Source: Sphingopyxis sp. YR583
GTDB taxonomy: Bacteria > Pseudomonadota > Alphaproteobacteria > Sphingomonadales > Sphingomonadaceae
Assembly: GCF_900108295.1 (NCBI RefSeq)
Contig: NZ_FNWK01000002.1
Coordinates: forward strand, 558,001 to 622,000
Reading direction: 5' to 3'
Length of the DNA: 64,000 nucleotides
The notes beneath the pieces are model-generated. The model was given only the letters and a program-made list of their open reading frames with translations, searched no databases and was not told where the DNA came from. Shown here piece by piece: positions 29,093 through 36,760 of the stretch. Within the stretch, counting starts at the first letter, position 1. Every line of letters starts with the position of its first letter. The translations under genes and the position numbers were made by a program.

Positions 29093-30391
29093 ATGTCGGA
29101 TGATAAAAGTGGATTTTCAATGACCGGTTCTTTTGCGCTGATGAAGCAACGCCGGTTCCTGCCCCTTTTCGCGACGCAGTTCCTCAACGCCTTCAACGAC
29201 AATTTCTACAAGATGGCGATGGTGATTCTCGTCACCTTCACCATCTACAAGGACCCGGCGACCGAAGCGTGGTTCAACGCCCTCGCCGGCGGCCTCTTCA
29301 TCCTGCCCTTCTTCCTCTTTTCGGCGCTCGCGGGACAACTCGCCGACAGTACCGACAAGACGCGGATGATCCGCCTGATCAAGACGGCCGAGATTTTCAT
29401 CATGATCGTCGGCGCGATCGGTATCTGGTTCCATCTGGTTCCGGTCATGCTCCTCGCGCTGTTCGCGATGGGAATGCACTCGACCTTTTTTGGCCCGATC
29501 AAATATGCAATTCTGCCCCAGCATCTCGAGGAGGACGAGGTTCTCGCCGGCACCGGCTGGGTCGAGGCCGGCACCTATATCGCCATCCTCGGCGGTACGA
29601 TCGTCGGCGGGCTGACCCCGCCGCATTTTGCCATCCCCGGGATCATCGTCGTCGCCGTAATTGGCCGCCTGACCGCCAATTACGTCCCCGCCGCACCGCC
29701 CGAAAAGGATGCCGAGGGGCTGGTCGTCGACCACAATGTGTTGCGCTCGTCCTGGCAGCTCGTCAACGGCACCATGCATATCCCGCGGCTATTCCTCGCG
29801 ATCATTTCGATCAGCTTTTTCTGGGCGATCGGCGCGATCCTCGCAGCGCAATTCCCGCCACTGGTCAAAAATGCGCTTGGCGCCGACAAGACCGTCGCGA
29901 CGCTCTTTACCGCCATCTTCTCGGTCGGGGTCGCGATCGGCTCGATCGTGGTCAACCGCTTGCTGAAGGGGCATGTCTCCGCACGCTATTCCCCTGGTTC
30001 GGTGATCGTGATGGGCCTGTTCGTGCTCGATCTCTGGTGGAATGTGAAGGGCTGGGAACATATCGACGGCAGCCTGATGGACTGGCGCGAGTTCCTCTCG
30101 CTGACCGCGGGCGACCGCATCATCTTTGACCTGCTCGGCATCGCGATCGCCGGGGGCATGTTCGTCGTGCCGCTCTACGCCTTCCTGACGACGACCGTGC
30201 CCAAGTCACAGACCGCGCGCACCGTCGCCGCAAACAATATCGTCAATTCGGGCTTCATGGTCGCCGCGACACTGCTTCTCAGCGTACTGATCGGCATGGG
30301 CCTGACCATCGACGATACGCTGCTGATGGTCGCGGCCATGTGCCTCTTGTCGTCCCTGCTGGCGTGGCGCCTGCACAAGGCATGCGATTAG
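29093..30391 (+). CDS. MFS transporter, LplT-like
   Basis: A major-facilitator protein with about 12 hydrophobic segments. FATQFLNAFNDNFYKMAMV in the first helix and GMHSTFFGPIKYAILPQHL are shared with LplT and with the N-terminal domain of acyl-ACP-synthetase fusions, which flip lysophospholipids. Here it stands alone, without the acyltransferase or AMP-ligase domains. Lysophospholipid transport is a family-based inference that fits the divergent pgsA. Start choice is uncertain: TTG 29054, ATG 29093 or ATG 29120; none has a strong ribosome site. Confidence 0.82.
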   Translation: MSDDKSGFSMTGSFALMKQRRFLPLFATQFLNAFNDNFYKMAMVILVTFTIYKDPATEAWFNALAGGLFILPFFLFSALAGQLADSTDKTRMIRLIKTAEIFIMIVGAIGIWFHLVPVMLLALFAMGMHSTFFGPIKYAILPQHLEEDEVLAGTGWVEAGTYIAILGGTIVGGLTPPHFAIPGIIVVAVIGRLTANYVPAAPPEKDAEGLVVDHNVLRSSWQLVNGTMHIPRLFLAIISISFFWAIGAILAAQFPPLVKNALGADKTVATLFTAIFSVGVAIGSIVVNRLLKGHVSARYSPGSVIVMGLFVLDLWWNVKGWEHIDGSLMDWREFLSLTAGDRIIFDLLGIAIAGGMFVVPLYAFLTTTVPKSQTARTVAANNIVNSGFMVAATLLLSVLIGMGLTIDDTLLMVAAMCLLSSLLAWRLHKACD

Positions 30392-30399
30392 GATTTCCG

Positions 30400-30624
30400 T
30401 CAGATCAGGAACATCATCGCGGCAGTAAAGAAGATCGCGAAGCTCTGAAGAAACAGCCGGAAGTCATTGTTCGAAAAAATCGTCGCCGGCTCGCGGTGCG
30501 CGGCAAGCGCAGTCCGCAGCTCATTCTGCCAGTCCGCCGGCGCGCTGAGCCGCGCGATGACGAGCTGCCGTGCGCCATGCTCGCGGATACGGCCGCGAAT
30601 ATCGACATGATTGTCCGAGTCCAT
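30400..30624 (-). CDS. small C-terminally anchored membrane protein
   Basis: A 74-residue protein with a charged N-terminal two-thirds (MDSDNHVDIRGRIREHGARQ) and one hydrophobic helix at the very C-terminus (FLQSFAIFFTAAMMFLI), giving a tail-anchored topology. I do not recognise the family. The shift from charged to hydrophobic, the start context and the consensus CtrA box just upstream support a real gene. It could act in the cell cycle or envelope; this is inferred only from the promoter. Confidence 0.6.
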   Translation of the reverse strand: MDSDNHVDIRGRIREHGARQLVIARLSAPADWQNELRTALAAHREPATIFSNNDFRLFLQSFAIFFTAAMMFLI

Positions 30625-30662
30625 GAACTCGAAGCTAGGACGACGTTAACGAGTCGGTAAGG

Positions 30663-30678
30663 TTAAAAGAGTGTTAAC
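30663..30678. promoter_or_regulatory. CtrA-type box (TTAA-N7-TTAAC)
   Basis: TTAA at 30663-30666 and TTAAC at 30674-30678, separated by exactly 7 bases, match the alphaproteobacterial CtrA consensus. It lies 39 bases upstream of the 74-aa gene (minus strand) and just past the RNase T2 stop. Another GTTAAC lies at 30645-30650. Such AT-rich spaced motifs are rare by chance in this GC-rich DNA. Confidence 0.6.
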
Positions 30679-30718
30679 GCGCGGATGTCCCGGCATGATA
30701 CGCTTTGCGGTATCGCCG

Positions 30719-31435
30719 TTAACGCACGGGCATCGGGCGGACACGAATCTGGCGTGCATCCTTTGCGCCCGACTGGAACGCCTTGCAGCGCGCGGGCTTC
30801 ATCCGCGGGCCGAGGCAAAAGCGTATTTCATCGAGCCAGCCTTGTTTGTCGGCCGAGACGGCAATCATCTGAGCGCTCACTCCGGGATTGACCGCAGCAA
30901 AGGCACGGCGGACGCTCGCCGCAGTCTGGGGCTTCGCCGCGAGCGCTTTCATATCGGGAAAGCGCACCGCGCGGAAAAGCAGTTCGGCCGATCGGAAATA
31001 GGCCGCAGGGTGCGGACTCATGCACGTCCCGTGCTTCGCCCACTCGTGCTGGAGAAGCTGCGCGGAGGGCGTCATGCACATGTGACGCTTCAAAACGGGC
31101 TGCGGCACGATCTTCGCCGGGCGGCACCATTGCGGATAGGCCGGATTGTCGGTTTCGGGCCACAGCCCGTGCAGCACCCACCCGAAACGCCCGTTCGCGC
31201 CCGAACATTGGAAACGGTCACGCGCATCCGTGGGGTTGCGCACGTCGGCGCAATGCTGCGGCGACCAGCTCATCGCCAACAGATAGCCGGTGATTGCCGG
31301 ATCGCGGACGGGCTCGCCGCGTTTCGGCTGTTCGAGGCGGGGCACCGGGATGCGGTCGGGCAACGAACAGGCGAGCGATTGCGCCTGCGCCGCGACCGGC
31401 AGCAACGACAGCGCGGCGGCGCTAAGCCAGCGCAA
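30719..31435 (-). CDS. secreted ribonuclease T2
   Basis: A 238-residue RNase T2-family endonuclease with an N-terminal signal peptide (cleavage near AQAQS). Both catalytic segments are present: CAS I as GWVLHGLWPE (His at about 89) and CAS II as HEWAKHGTC (about 130-138). Several Cys residues could form periplasmic disulfides. It would degrade RNA in the periplasm, like E. coli RNase I. Its start overlaps the nadC coding end by 14 bases, so the two are likely co-transcribed. Confidence 0.93.
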   Translation of the reverse strand: MRWLSAAALSLLPVAAQAQSLACSLPDRIPVPRLEQPKRGEPVRDPAITGYLLAMSWSPQHCADVRNPTDARDRFQCSGANGRFGWVLHGLWPETDNPAYPQWCRPAKIVPQPVLKRHMCMTPSAQLLQHEWAKHGTCMSPHPAAYFRSAELLFRAVRFPDMKALAAKPQTAASVRRAFAAVNPGVSAQMIAVSADKQGWLDEIRFCLGPRMKPARCKAFQSGAKDARQIRVRPMPVR

Positions 31436-32270
31436 AATCGAGCCCGATGTCCGCGGCAGGCGCCGACTGCGTCAGCCGTCCGACCGACACATAGGTCACG
31501 CCCGTCGCCCCGATATCGCGGATGGTATCGAGCCGGACGCCGCCCGACGCTTCGGTCGGCACTTTGCCGCCGACCAGCGCAACGCACTCGCGCAATTCGG
31601 CGAGGGTCATATTGTCGAGCAGCAGGTGCGTTGCCCCGGCGTTCAGCGCGGGTTCGACCTGCGCCACACGGTCGACCTCGACAATGATATCGGCAATTCC
31701 TGCAGCGACCGCGCGGCGCACTGCTTCTTCGACCGAACCCGCGACGGCGACATGATTGTCCTTGATCATCGCGGCGTCCCACAGGCCCATGCGGTGATTC
31801 TTGGCGCCGCCCATGCGCGTCGCATATTTCTCGAGCACGCGCAGGCCGGGGATCGTCTTGCGTGTGTCGAGCAAGGTCGCGCCCGTTCCGGCCAGCGCAT
31901 CGACATATTGCCGCGTCATCGTCGCGATGCCCGACAGATGCTGAACGGTGTTGAGCGCCGATCGCTCGGCGGTGAGCATCGCGCGCGCATTGCCTGACAG
32001 GCGCATCAGGTCACTGCCCGCCGGCACCTGCGCGCCTTCTTCGACCAAGATCTCGGTTTCCATCGCCGGCTCGAGCGCCCGAAAGAATCGCTCGGCGATC
32101 GGCAGCCCGGCGACGGTGATCGCGTCGCGGCTGTCCATCACGCCGCCGAAACGCGCATCGGCGGGAATCGTCGCCGCCGAGGTGATATCGCCCCCTGCCC
32201 CCAAATCTTCGGCCAAAGTGGCGCGGACAAAGGCATCGAGGTCGAAATCGGGCAAGGAAAATTGGGTCAT
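31422..32270 (-). CDS. nadC: nicotinate-nucleotide pyrophosphorylase (carboxylating)
   Basis: NadC converts quinolinate and PRPP to nicotinate mononucleotide in de novo NAD synthesis. The 282-residue protein shows EDLGAGGDITSAATIP, LSGIATMTRQYVDA, the substrate-binding LDTRKTIPGLRVLEKYA, IKDNHVAVAG and LLLDNM. nadA and nadB are not nearby. It is divergent from the nitronate monooxygenase across 94 bases. Confidence 0.96.
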   Translation of the reverse strand: MTQFSLPDFDLDAFVRATLAEDLGAGGDITSAATIPADARFGGVMDSRDAITVAGLPIAERFFRALEPAMETEILVEEGAQVPAGSDLMRLSGNARAMLTAERSALNTVQHLSGIATMTRQYVDALAGTGATLLDTRKTIPGLRVLEKYATRMGGAKNHRMGLWDAAMIKDNHVAVAGSVEEAVRRAVAAGIADIIVEVDRVAQVEPALNAGATHLLLDNMTLAELRECVALVGGKVPTEASGGVRLDTIRDIGATGVTYVSVGRLTQSAPAADIGLDFALA

Positions 32271-32305
32271 GGCTCTGCGATAATCGGCCCGCCGAGCAAA
32301 TCAAC

Positions 32306-32327
32306 TTGACGTTTACGTCAACTGACG
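32306..32327. promoter_or_regulatory. palindromic operator before the nitronate monooxygenase gene
   Basis: TTGACGTTTACGTCAA (32306-32321) is a perfect 6-bp dyad around TTTA. The overlapping CGTCA-AC-TGACG (32316-32327) adds a third half-site. The pattern resembles sites of MerR-family LiuR/AcuR-type regulators of fatty-acid and branched-chain acid catabolism in proteobacteria. It is 38 bases before the monooxygenase ATG and 36 bases before the divergent nadC. Confidence 0.6.
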
Positions 32328-32364
32328 CTGACATAGGTGCAAATAAGGAAAATGGAGAGGCCCC

Positions 32365-33495
32365 ATGCAATCACCCATCTGCACGATGCTCGACATCGAA
32401 TTCCCGCTGCTCGCCTTCTCGCACTGTCGCGACGTCGTTGTCGCGGTATCGAAGGCGGGGGGCATGGGCGTTTTTGGGGCGGCATCGCTGCCACCCGAGC
32501 GGCTTGAAGAAGAGCTTGCGTGGATCGACGCCCATATCGGTGGCCGCCCCTACGGCGTCGACCTGATCGTTCCCAACAGCTTTGCCGGCAAGGGCGAAGC
32601 GAGAAGCGAACTTCCCCCGATCCCCGCCGAGCATAAGGCGTTCGTCGCCGACCTGTTGGTCAAACATGGCGTCGACGAGGGGAATCTCGCGCTTCCCAGC
32701 GTCGGCGGAGGTCTCGGCGAGAATATGACGGACGATGGCGCGGCGCGCCTGCTCGAAGTCGCCTTCCGCCACCCGATCGCACTCATCGCCAACGCCCTTG
32801 GCGTGCCGCCGCCGCTGATGCTCGAACTCGGCAAGCGTCACAATGTCCCCGTCGCTGCCCTCGTCGGCACGCGCGACCATGCGCTGGCTCAGGTGCATGC
32901 GGGCGTCGACATTCTGGTCGTGGCGGGCGGCGAAGCCGGTGGTCACTGCGGCGAGGTCGCGACAATGGTGCTCGTGCCCGAAGTCGCCGCTGCGGTCGAA
33001 GCCGTGGGAGCAACCACCCCGATCCTCGCCGCGGGCGGCATCGTCACCGGGCGCCAGATGGCAGCCGCAATGGCGATGGGCGCACATGGTGCATGGACCG
33101 GATCGGTATGGCTGACCACCGCAGAGGCAGAGACCAATCCCGTCGTGAAGGACAAGATGCTCGCCGCATCGTCGCGCGACACCGTCCGGTCGAAGAGCCG
33201 CACGGGCAAGCCGTCGCGTCAGCTCCGCTCGCCATGGACCGATGCGTGGGAGGCCGAAGGTGCGCCGAAACCGCTACCGATGCCATTGCAGTCGCTGGTC
33301 AGCGAACCCGCGCTGCGCAAGGTCGATAAGTTGTCCGAGGGCGGCCATGAAGGAGCAAAAGCGCTCGCGACCTATTGGGTCGGACAGGGCGTCGGCCTGA
33401 TGAACGAGGCGATGGGCGCGGGCCAGGTCGTTCAGGAGTTCAAGACCGACTGGATTGCCGCGTGCGAACGCCTCAACGGCTTTATTGGCGACTAG
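32365..33495 (+). CDS. nitronate monooxygenase / 2-nitropropane-dioxygenase-family flavoprotein
   Basis: A 376-residue FMN TIM barrel of the NMO family. Typical parts are the N-terminal FPLLAFSHCRDVVVAVSKAGGMG, VVAGGEAGGHCGEVATMVLV, ILAAGGIVTGRQMAAAMAMGA and the C-terminal YWVGQGVGLMNEAM. Members oxidise alkyl nitronates such as propionate-3-nitronate; some relatives are enoyl-ACP reductases (FabK), but the length and C-terminus favour NMO. GGAGAGG precedes the ATG. A palindromic operator suggests specific control. A perfect bidirectional terminator follows. Confidence 0.88.
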   Translation: MQSPICTMLDIEFPLLAFSHCRDVVVAVSKAGGMGVFGAASLPPERLEEELAWIDAHIGGRPYGVDLIVPNSFAGKGEARSELPPIPAEHKAFVADLLVKHGVDEGNLALPSVGGGLGENMTDDGAARLLEVAFRHPIALIANALGVPPPLMLELGKRHNVPVAALVGTRDHALAQVHAGVDILVVAGGEAGGHCGEVATMVLVPEVAAAVEAVGATTPILAAGGIVTGRQMAAAMAMGAHGAWTGSVWLTTAEAETNPVVKDKMLAASSRDTVRSKSRTGKPSRQLRSPWTDAWEAEGAPKPLPMPLQSLVSEPALRKVDKLSEGGHEGAKALATYWVGQGVGLMNEAMGAGQVVQEFKTDWIAACERLNGFIGD

Positions 33496-33500
33496 GCAAA

Positions 33501-33526
33501 AAAATCCCCGCCGAAGCGGGGATTTT
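33501..33526. terminator. bidirectional rho-independent terminator
   Basis: A perfect 11-bp inverted repeat, AAAATCCCCGC / GCGGGGATTTT, with a CGAA tetraloop. T-runs lie on both strands, so it serves both the monooxygenase gene and the convergent cyclophilin gene, which end on either side. Confidence 0.93.
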
Positions 33527-33533
33527 CTCAAAA

Positions 33534-33980
33534 TCAGCTGACGGTCGCCTTGACGATCTTGCCGGGTTCGCGCGGCGGCTCGCCCTTGGGCAGCGCGTCG
33601 ACATTGTCCATGCCTTCGGTCACTTCGCCCCAGACGGTGTACTGGTTGTCGAGGAAGCGTGCGTCGTCGAAGCAGATGAAGAACTGGCTGTTCGCGCTGT
33701 TCGGGTTCTGCGCGCGCGCCATCGAGCAAACGCCGCGGACGTGCGGCTCGCTGCTGAACTCCTGCGGCAAGTCGGGCAGATCGCTGCCCCCCATGCCGGT
33801 GCCCGTCGGGTCGCCGCCCTGCGCCATGAAGCCCGGGATCACGCGGTGGAACACGACGCCGTCGTAAAAGCCGTCCTTCGCGAGGCCGGTGATGCGCTCG
33901 ACATGCTGCGGTGCCAGGTCGGGGCGAAGGCGGATGACAACATCGCCGGTCGACAGCGAAAGGGTGAGAGTGTCGGACAT
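33534..33980 (-). CDS. cyclophilin-type peptidyl-prolyl isomerase
   Basis: A 148-residue single-domain cyclophilin. VVFHRVIPGFMAQGGDP holds the catalytic Arg/Phe region, followed by SMARAQNPNSANSQFFI and FLDNQYTVWGEVTEGMD. There is no signal peptide, so it is the cytoplasmic (PpiB-like) form. The ATG at 33980 has CAGGAG 8 bases upstream; the frame opens at 34076, which would overlap the divergent mgtE leader. Confidence 0.95.
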   Translation of the reverse strand: MSDTLTLSLSTGDVVIRLRPDLAPQHVERITGLAKDGFYDGVVFHRVIPGFMAQGGDPTGTGMGGSDLPDLPQEFSSEPHVRGVCSMARAQNPNSANSQFFICFDDARFLDNQYTVWGEVTEGMDNVDALPKGEPPREPGKIVKATVS

Positions 33981-34135
33981 GATGGAACTCCTGCGGTCTA
34001 TGTTGGCGGTCCCATAGCCGGACGAGCCGCCAAAGCCACGCATTAAATCGCGAAACGGCGCTCGCGGCGTTGCCATCGGCGGGCGGCAGCACTAGGGGAA
34101 GGCTAAACGCCGCAACCGTCAGGGAGGACTGCGCG

Positions 34136-35587
34136 ATGGACAAACGCGAAGATTCCCTGCCGCCCGAAGATGTCGTCATCACCGACGACCGTGACCGCGA
34201 ACAACCGGCGCGCGAAACCGACACCGAGCTCGATAAGGACGACCGGCTGAAACCCGAATTCGTTCGCGACGTGATCGAATTGGCGGAAGCTGGCGAAAGC
34301 GAAGCCGCGCGCGAACGCATCGGCCGCCTGCACCCCGCCGACATCGCCGACCTTTTCGAACTCGCGCGCGCCGACGAGCGGCCGATGCTTGCGGCGGTGC
34401 TCGGCGACATGCTCTCCGCCGACGTGCTGGCGGAAATGAACGATTATGTTCGCGAGGAACTGATCGACCTTCTCGCACCCGAGCAAGTCGCCGAACTCGC
34501 GTCCGAACTCGATACCGACGACGCCGTCGCCATCATCGAGGATATGGAGGAGGACGAGCAGCAGGCGGTCCTCCAGGCGATGGAACCCGAAGATCGCGCC
34601 GCGATCGAGGACGCCCTCTCCTTCCCCGAGGAATCCGCCGGGCGCCTGATGCAGCGCGATCTGGTCGCTGTGCCCGAGCATGTGACCGTCGGCGACGTCA
34701 TCGACCGGCTGCGCGAAGACACCGACCTCGCAAGCGATTTCTGGGAAATTTTCGTTGTCGACCCGATGCACAAGCCGGTCGGCACCTGCCAGCTGAGCTG
34801 GATCCTCCGCACGCCGCGCGACATCGCGATCAGCGATGTGATGAAGCGCGAACAGACGCTGATCCCGGTCGACATGGACCAGGAAGAGGTCGCGCTGCGC
34901 TTTCAGAAATATGCGCTGATTTCGGCGGCCGTCGTCGACAAGAGCGGACGGCTGGTCGGCATGATCACGGTCGACGACATCGTCCACATCATTCAGGAAG
35001 AGGCCGGCGAGGATATCCTGCGCCTCTCCGGCGCCGGCGACGGCGACATCAACGAACCGATCCGCGAAACATATAGCGCACGCGTCCGCTGGCTGATCGC
35101 CAATCTGGGCACCGCTCTCGTCGCCTCGACGATTGTAGGCATCTTCGGCGGCGCGATCGAACATATGGTCGCGCTCGCCGCGCTGATGCCGATCGTGGCG
35201 GGGGTGGGCGGCAATGCCGGGACGCAGACGCTCGCGGTTACGGTGCGTGCGCTCGCGATGAACCAGCTCACCGATTCGAACAGCTGGCGCGCGATCTGGC
35301 GCGAAATGAAGATTGCGCTGCTCAATGGCGGCACCATCGCGCTGATCGCGGGAACCGCCACGGCCTTGTGGTTCGCCAATCCGCAGCTCGGCATGGTGAT
35401 CGCGGCAGCGATGATCGTGAACATCTTTGTGGCGGGCGTGGCCGGGGTAGCGATCCCGCTGATGCTCGACCGGCTCGATCAGGATCCCGCCGTCGCGAGT
35501 TCGATTTTCGTCACGATGACGACCGATTCCATGGGATTTCTCGCCTTTCTCGGCCTCGCGGTACTCAGCGGACTGACGACGCTCTGA
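34136..35587 (+). CDS. mgtE: MgtE magnesium transporter
   Basis: A 483-residue MgtE channel: an N-terminal helical magnesium-sensing domain (HPADIADLFE, a tract of acidic residues), two CBS domains (about 165-290, with GTCQLSWILRTP and VGMITVDDIVHIIQEE), and five C-terminal membrane helices. The pore signature PIVAGVGGNAGTQTLAV is present. The acidic cytosolic domain gates the channel by magnesium in characterised members. GGGAGG lies 8 bases before the ATG at 34136; upstream in-frame codons lack support. Confidence 0.96.
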   Translation: MDKREDSLPPEDVVITDDRDREQPARETDTELDKDDRLKPEFVRDVIELAEAGESEAARERIGRLHPADIADLFELARADERPMLAAVLGDMLSADVLAEMNDYVREELIDLLAPEQVAELASELDTDDAVAIIEDMEEDEQQAVLQAMEPEDRAAIEDALSFPEESAGRLMQRDLVAVPEHVTVGDVIDRLREDTDLASDFWEIFVVDPMHKPVGTCQLSWILRTPRDIAISDVMKREQTLIPVDMDQEEVALRFQKYALISAAVVDKSGRLVGMITVDDIVHIIQEEAGEDILRLSGAGDGDINEPIRETYSARVRWLIANLGTALVASTIVGIFGGAIEHMVALAALMPIVAGVGGNAGTQTLAVTVRALAMNQLTDSNSWRAIWREMKIALLNGGTIALIAGTATALWFANPQLGMVIAAAMIVNIFVAGVAGVAIPLMLDRLDQDPAVASSIFVTMTTDSMGFLAFLGLAVLSGLTTL

Positions 35588-35656
35588 GAGCAAACCTCTG
35601 GAATCCAAGCGATTCAAAAATTTCCGAAAAATATTTCATCCGTGCGATTTTTTTCG

Positions 35657-35682
35657 GGAACTTATTGGCTGCATCGGTCGTT
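35657..35682 (+). promoter_or_regulatory. EcfG-type general-stress promoter
   Basis: GGAAC (35657-35661), 17 bases, then CGTT (35679-35682) match the alphaproteobacterial EcfG/sigma-T consensus GGAAC-N16/17-CGTT. Transcription would begin near 35688-35691, about 120 bases before the entericidin ATG. An AT-rich stretch lies just upstream. Confidence 0.75.
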
Positions 35683-35688
35683 TCCCCT

Positions 35689-35782
35689 TCGAGCAGCGGT
35701 CATCGCCCCCCCGCAGCGCTGCTCAGCAACATTGGCCCGGCCCGCATTCCCTCCCCCCCCTCGAAGCGTGCCGGGCCATTTT
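35689..35782 (+). ncRNA. candidate stress small RNA or structured leader with two C-rich loops
   Basis: Hairpin 1 pairs GAGCAGCG (35691-35698) with CGCTGCTC (35717-35724), exposing an 18-base loop with seven consecutive C. Hairpin 2 pairs TGGCCCGGC (35733-35741) with GCCGGGCCA (35770-35778), extended by CGC/GCG after one mismatch. It exposes a 20-base loop containing CCCT and then eight C, and is followed by TTTTG. Promoter, paired C-rich loops and a terminator-like end resemble sigma-T-driven sRNAs such as Caulobacter GsrN; homology is not shown. It could instead be the entericidin leader, or both by partial termination. Confidence 0.5.
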
Positions 35783-35808
35783 GCGTCAACTCCTGAGAGG
35801 TTAGAAAA

Positions 35809-35937
35809 ATGACGAGTTTCCGAGCAATCCTTCTCGCCCTGATGGCAAGCTTTCTGGTCACTGGTTGCAACACGGTGAAGGGTGCTGGCCGCGACATCGA
35901 GTCGGTCGGTCAGGCAGGCAGCGACGCCATCAACTGA
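35809..35937 (+). CDS. entericidin A/B-family small lipoprotein
   Basis: A 42-residue ORF: MTSFRAILLALMASF, then lipobox LVTGC (Cys at about 20), then NTVKGAGRDIESVGQAG. The Cys-N-T-x-x-G-x-G-x-D-I arrangement is the entericidin signature. GAGAGG lies 8 bases before the ATG. Entericidins are stationary-phase envelope lipoproteins (EcnB promotes lysis, EcnA antagonises it in E. coli). The upstream EcfG promoter fits stress induction. It is followed by two hairpins inside the convergent tatC end. Confidence 0.88.
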   Translation: MTSFRAILLALMASFLVTGCNTVKGAGRDIESVGQAGSDAIN

Positions 35938-35953
35938 TCTTGAGTAACTTACC

Positions 35954-36760
35954 CTAAGCCTCTTCGAGAGGCTCGACAGGCGCCGCTTCGGCGCCTGTTT
36001 TGCGTCGGCGCTGGGTAAACCAGATCGCGAGCAGCGACATTTCGTACAGAAACACCAAAGGCACCGCGAGCAGAAGCTGGCTCAGGATATCGGGCGGCGT
36101 AAAAACCGCAGCGATCGCGAACGCCGCGACGATCATGTAACGACGCGCCGAGACGAGCTGCTCGCGTGTCACCAGCCCCGAACGCTCGATCAGCATCAGC
36201 AGGATCGGCAGCAGGAAAGCGATGCCGAACGCCATGATGAACTGCATCGTGAAGCTTAGATAATTGCCAACCGACGGCAGCGCTTCCTGCGTGATACCGC
36301 CGACATTGCCCTGATAACCGAGCAGGAATTTAAGCGCGATCGGGATGGTGATGAAATAGGCAAAGCTGGCGCCGATCGCGAACAGCACGGGCGTTGCGAT
36401 CAGGAACGGCAGCAATGCGCGCTTTTCCTGCTTGAACAGACCGGGCGCGACGAATTTCCAGAGCTGGTTGGCGATTACAGGAAAGGCGATCATCATCGCC
36501 GCAAACAGCGCTACCTTGATCTCGACGAAAAAGGCCTCGAACAACTGGGTATAGATCAACTTACCCTGCCCCGCGCGGACGAGCGGCTGCACCAGTATCC
36601 CGAAAATCGGTTTGGCGTAATAGAGGCACACGCCAAAGGCGAGGCCGATCGCCAGCAAGGATTTCAGCAGGCGCGAGCGCAGTTCGATCAAATGGTCGAG
36701 AAGCGGCATCTTGCCACCGGCGCCATCCTCATCTGCCGAGACTGGAGCTTCGCCGCTCAT
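35954..36760 (-). CDS. tatC: Sec-independent translocase TatC
   Basis: TatC is the multi-span receptor that recognises twin-arginine signal peptides together with TatB. The 268-residue protein has the conserved N-terminal PLLDHLIELRSRLLKS, six predicted helices, FVAPGLFKQEKR in the first periplasmic region, and FGIAFLLPILL. It overlaps tatB by 4 bases and is the last gene of the argS-to-tatC run. Confidence 0.97.
   Translation of the reverse strand: MSGEAPVSADEDGAGGKMPLLDHLIELRSRLLKSLLAIGLAFGVCLYYAKPIFGILVQPLVRAGQGKLIYTQLFEAFFVEIKVALFAAMMIAFPVIANQLWKFVAPGLFKQEKRALLPFLIATPVLFAIGASFAYFITIPIALKFLLGYQGNVGGITQEALPSVGNYLSFTMQFIMAFGIAFLLPILLMLIERSGLVTREQLVSARRYMIVAAFAIAAVFTPPDILSQLLLAVPLVFLYEMSLLAIWFTQRRRKTGAEAAPVEPLEEA
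35958..35997 (+). terminator. tandem hairpins after the entericidin gene
   Basis: GCCTC-TTCGA-GAGGC (35958-35972), then CAGGCGCCG-CTT-CGGCGCCTG (35977-35997), followed by TTTTGCG. The second stem is 9 bp and looks like a rho-independent terminator for the entericidin transcript. Both lie within the last codons of convergent tatC, so sequence constraints are shared. Confidence 0.65.

Noticed and set aside
34103..35617. 504-aa minus-strand ORF antisense to mgtE
   Set aside because: Antisense shadow; MgtE on the plus strand has all domains and a good ribosome-binding site.
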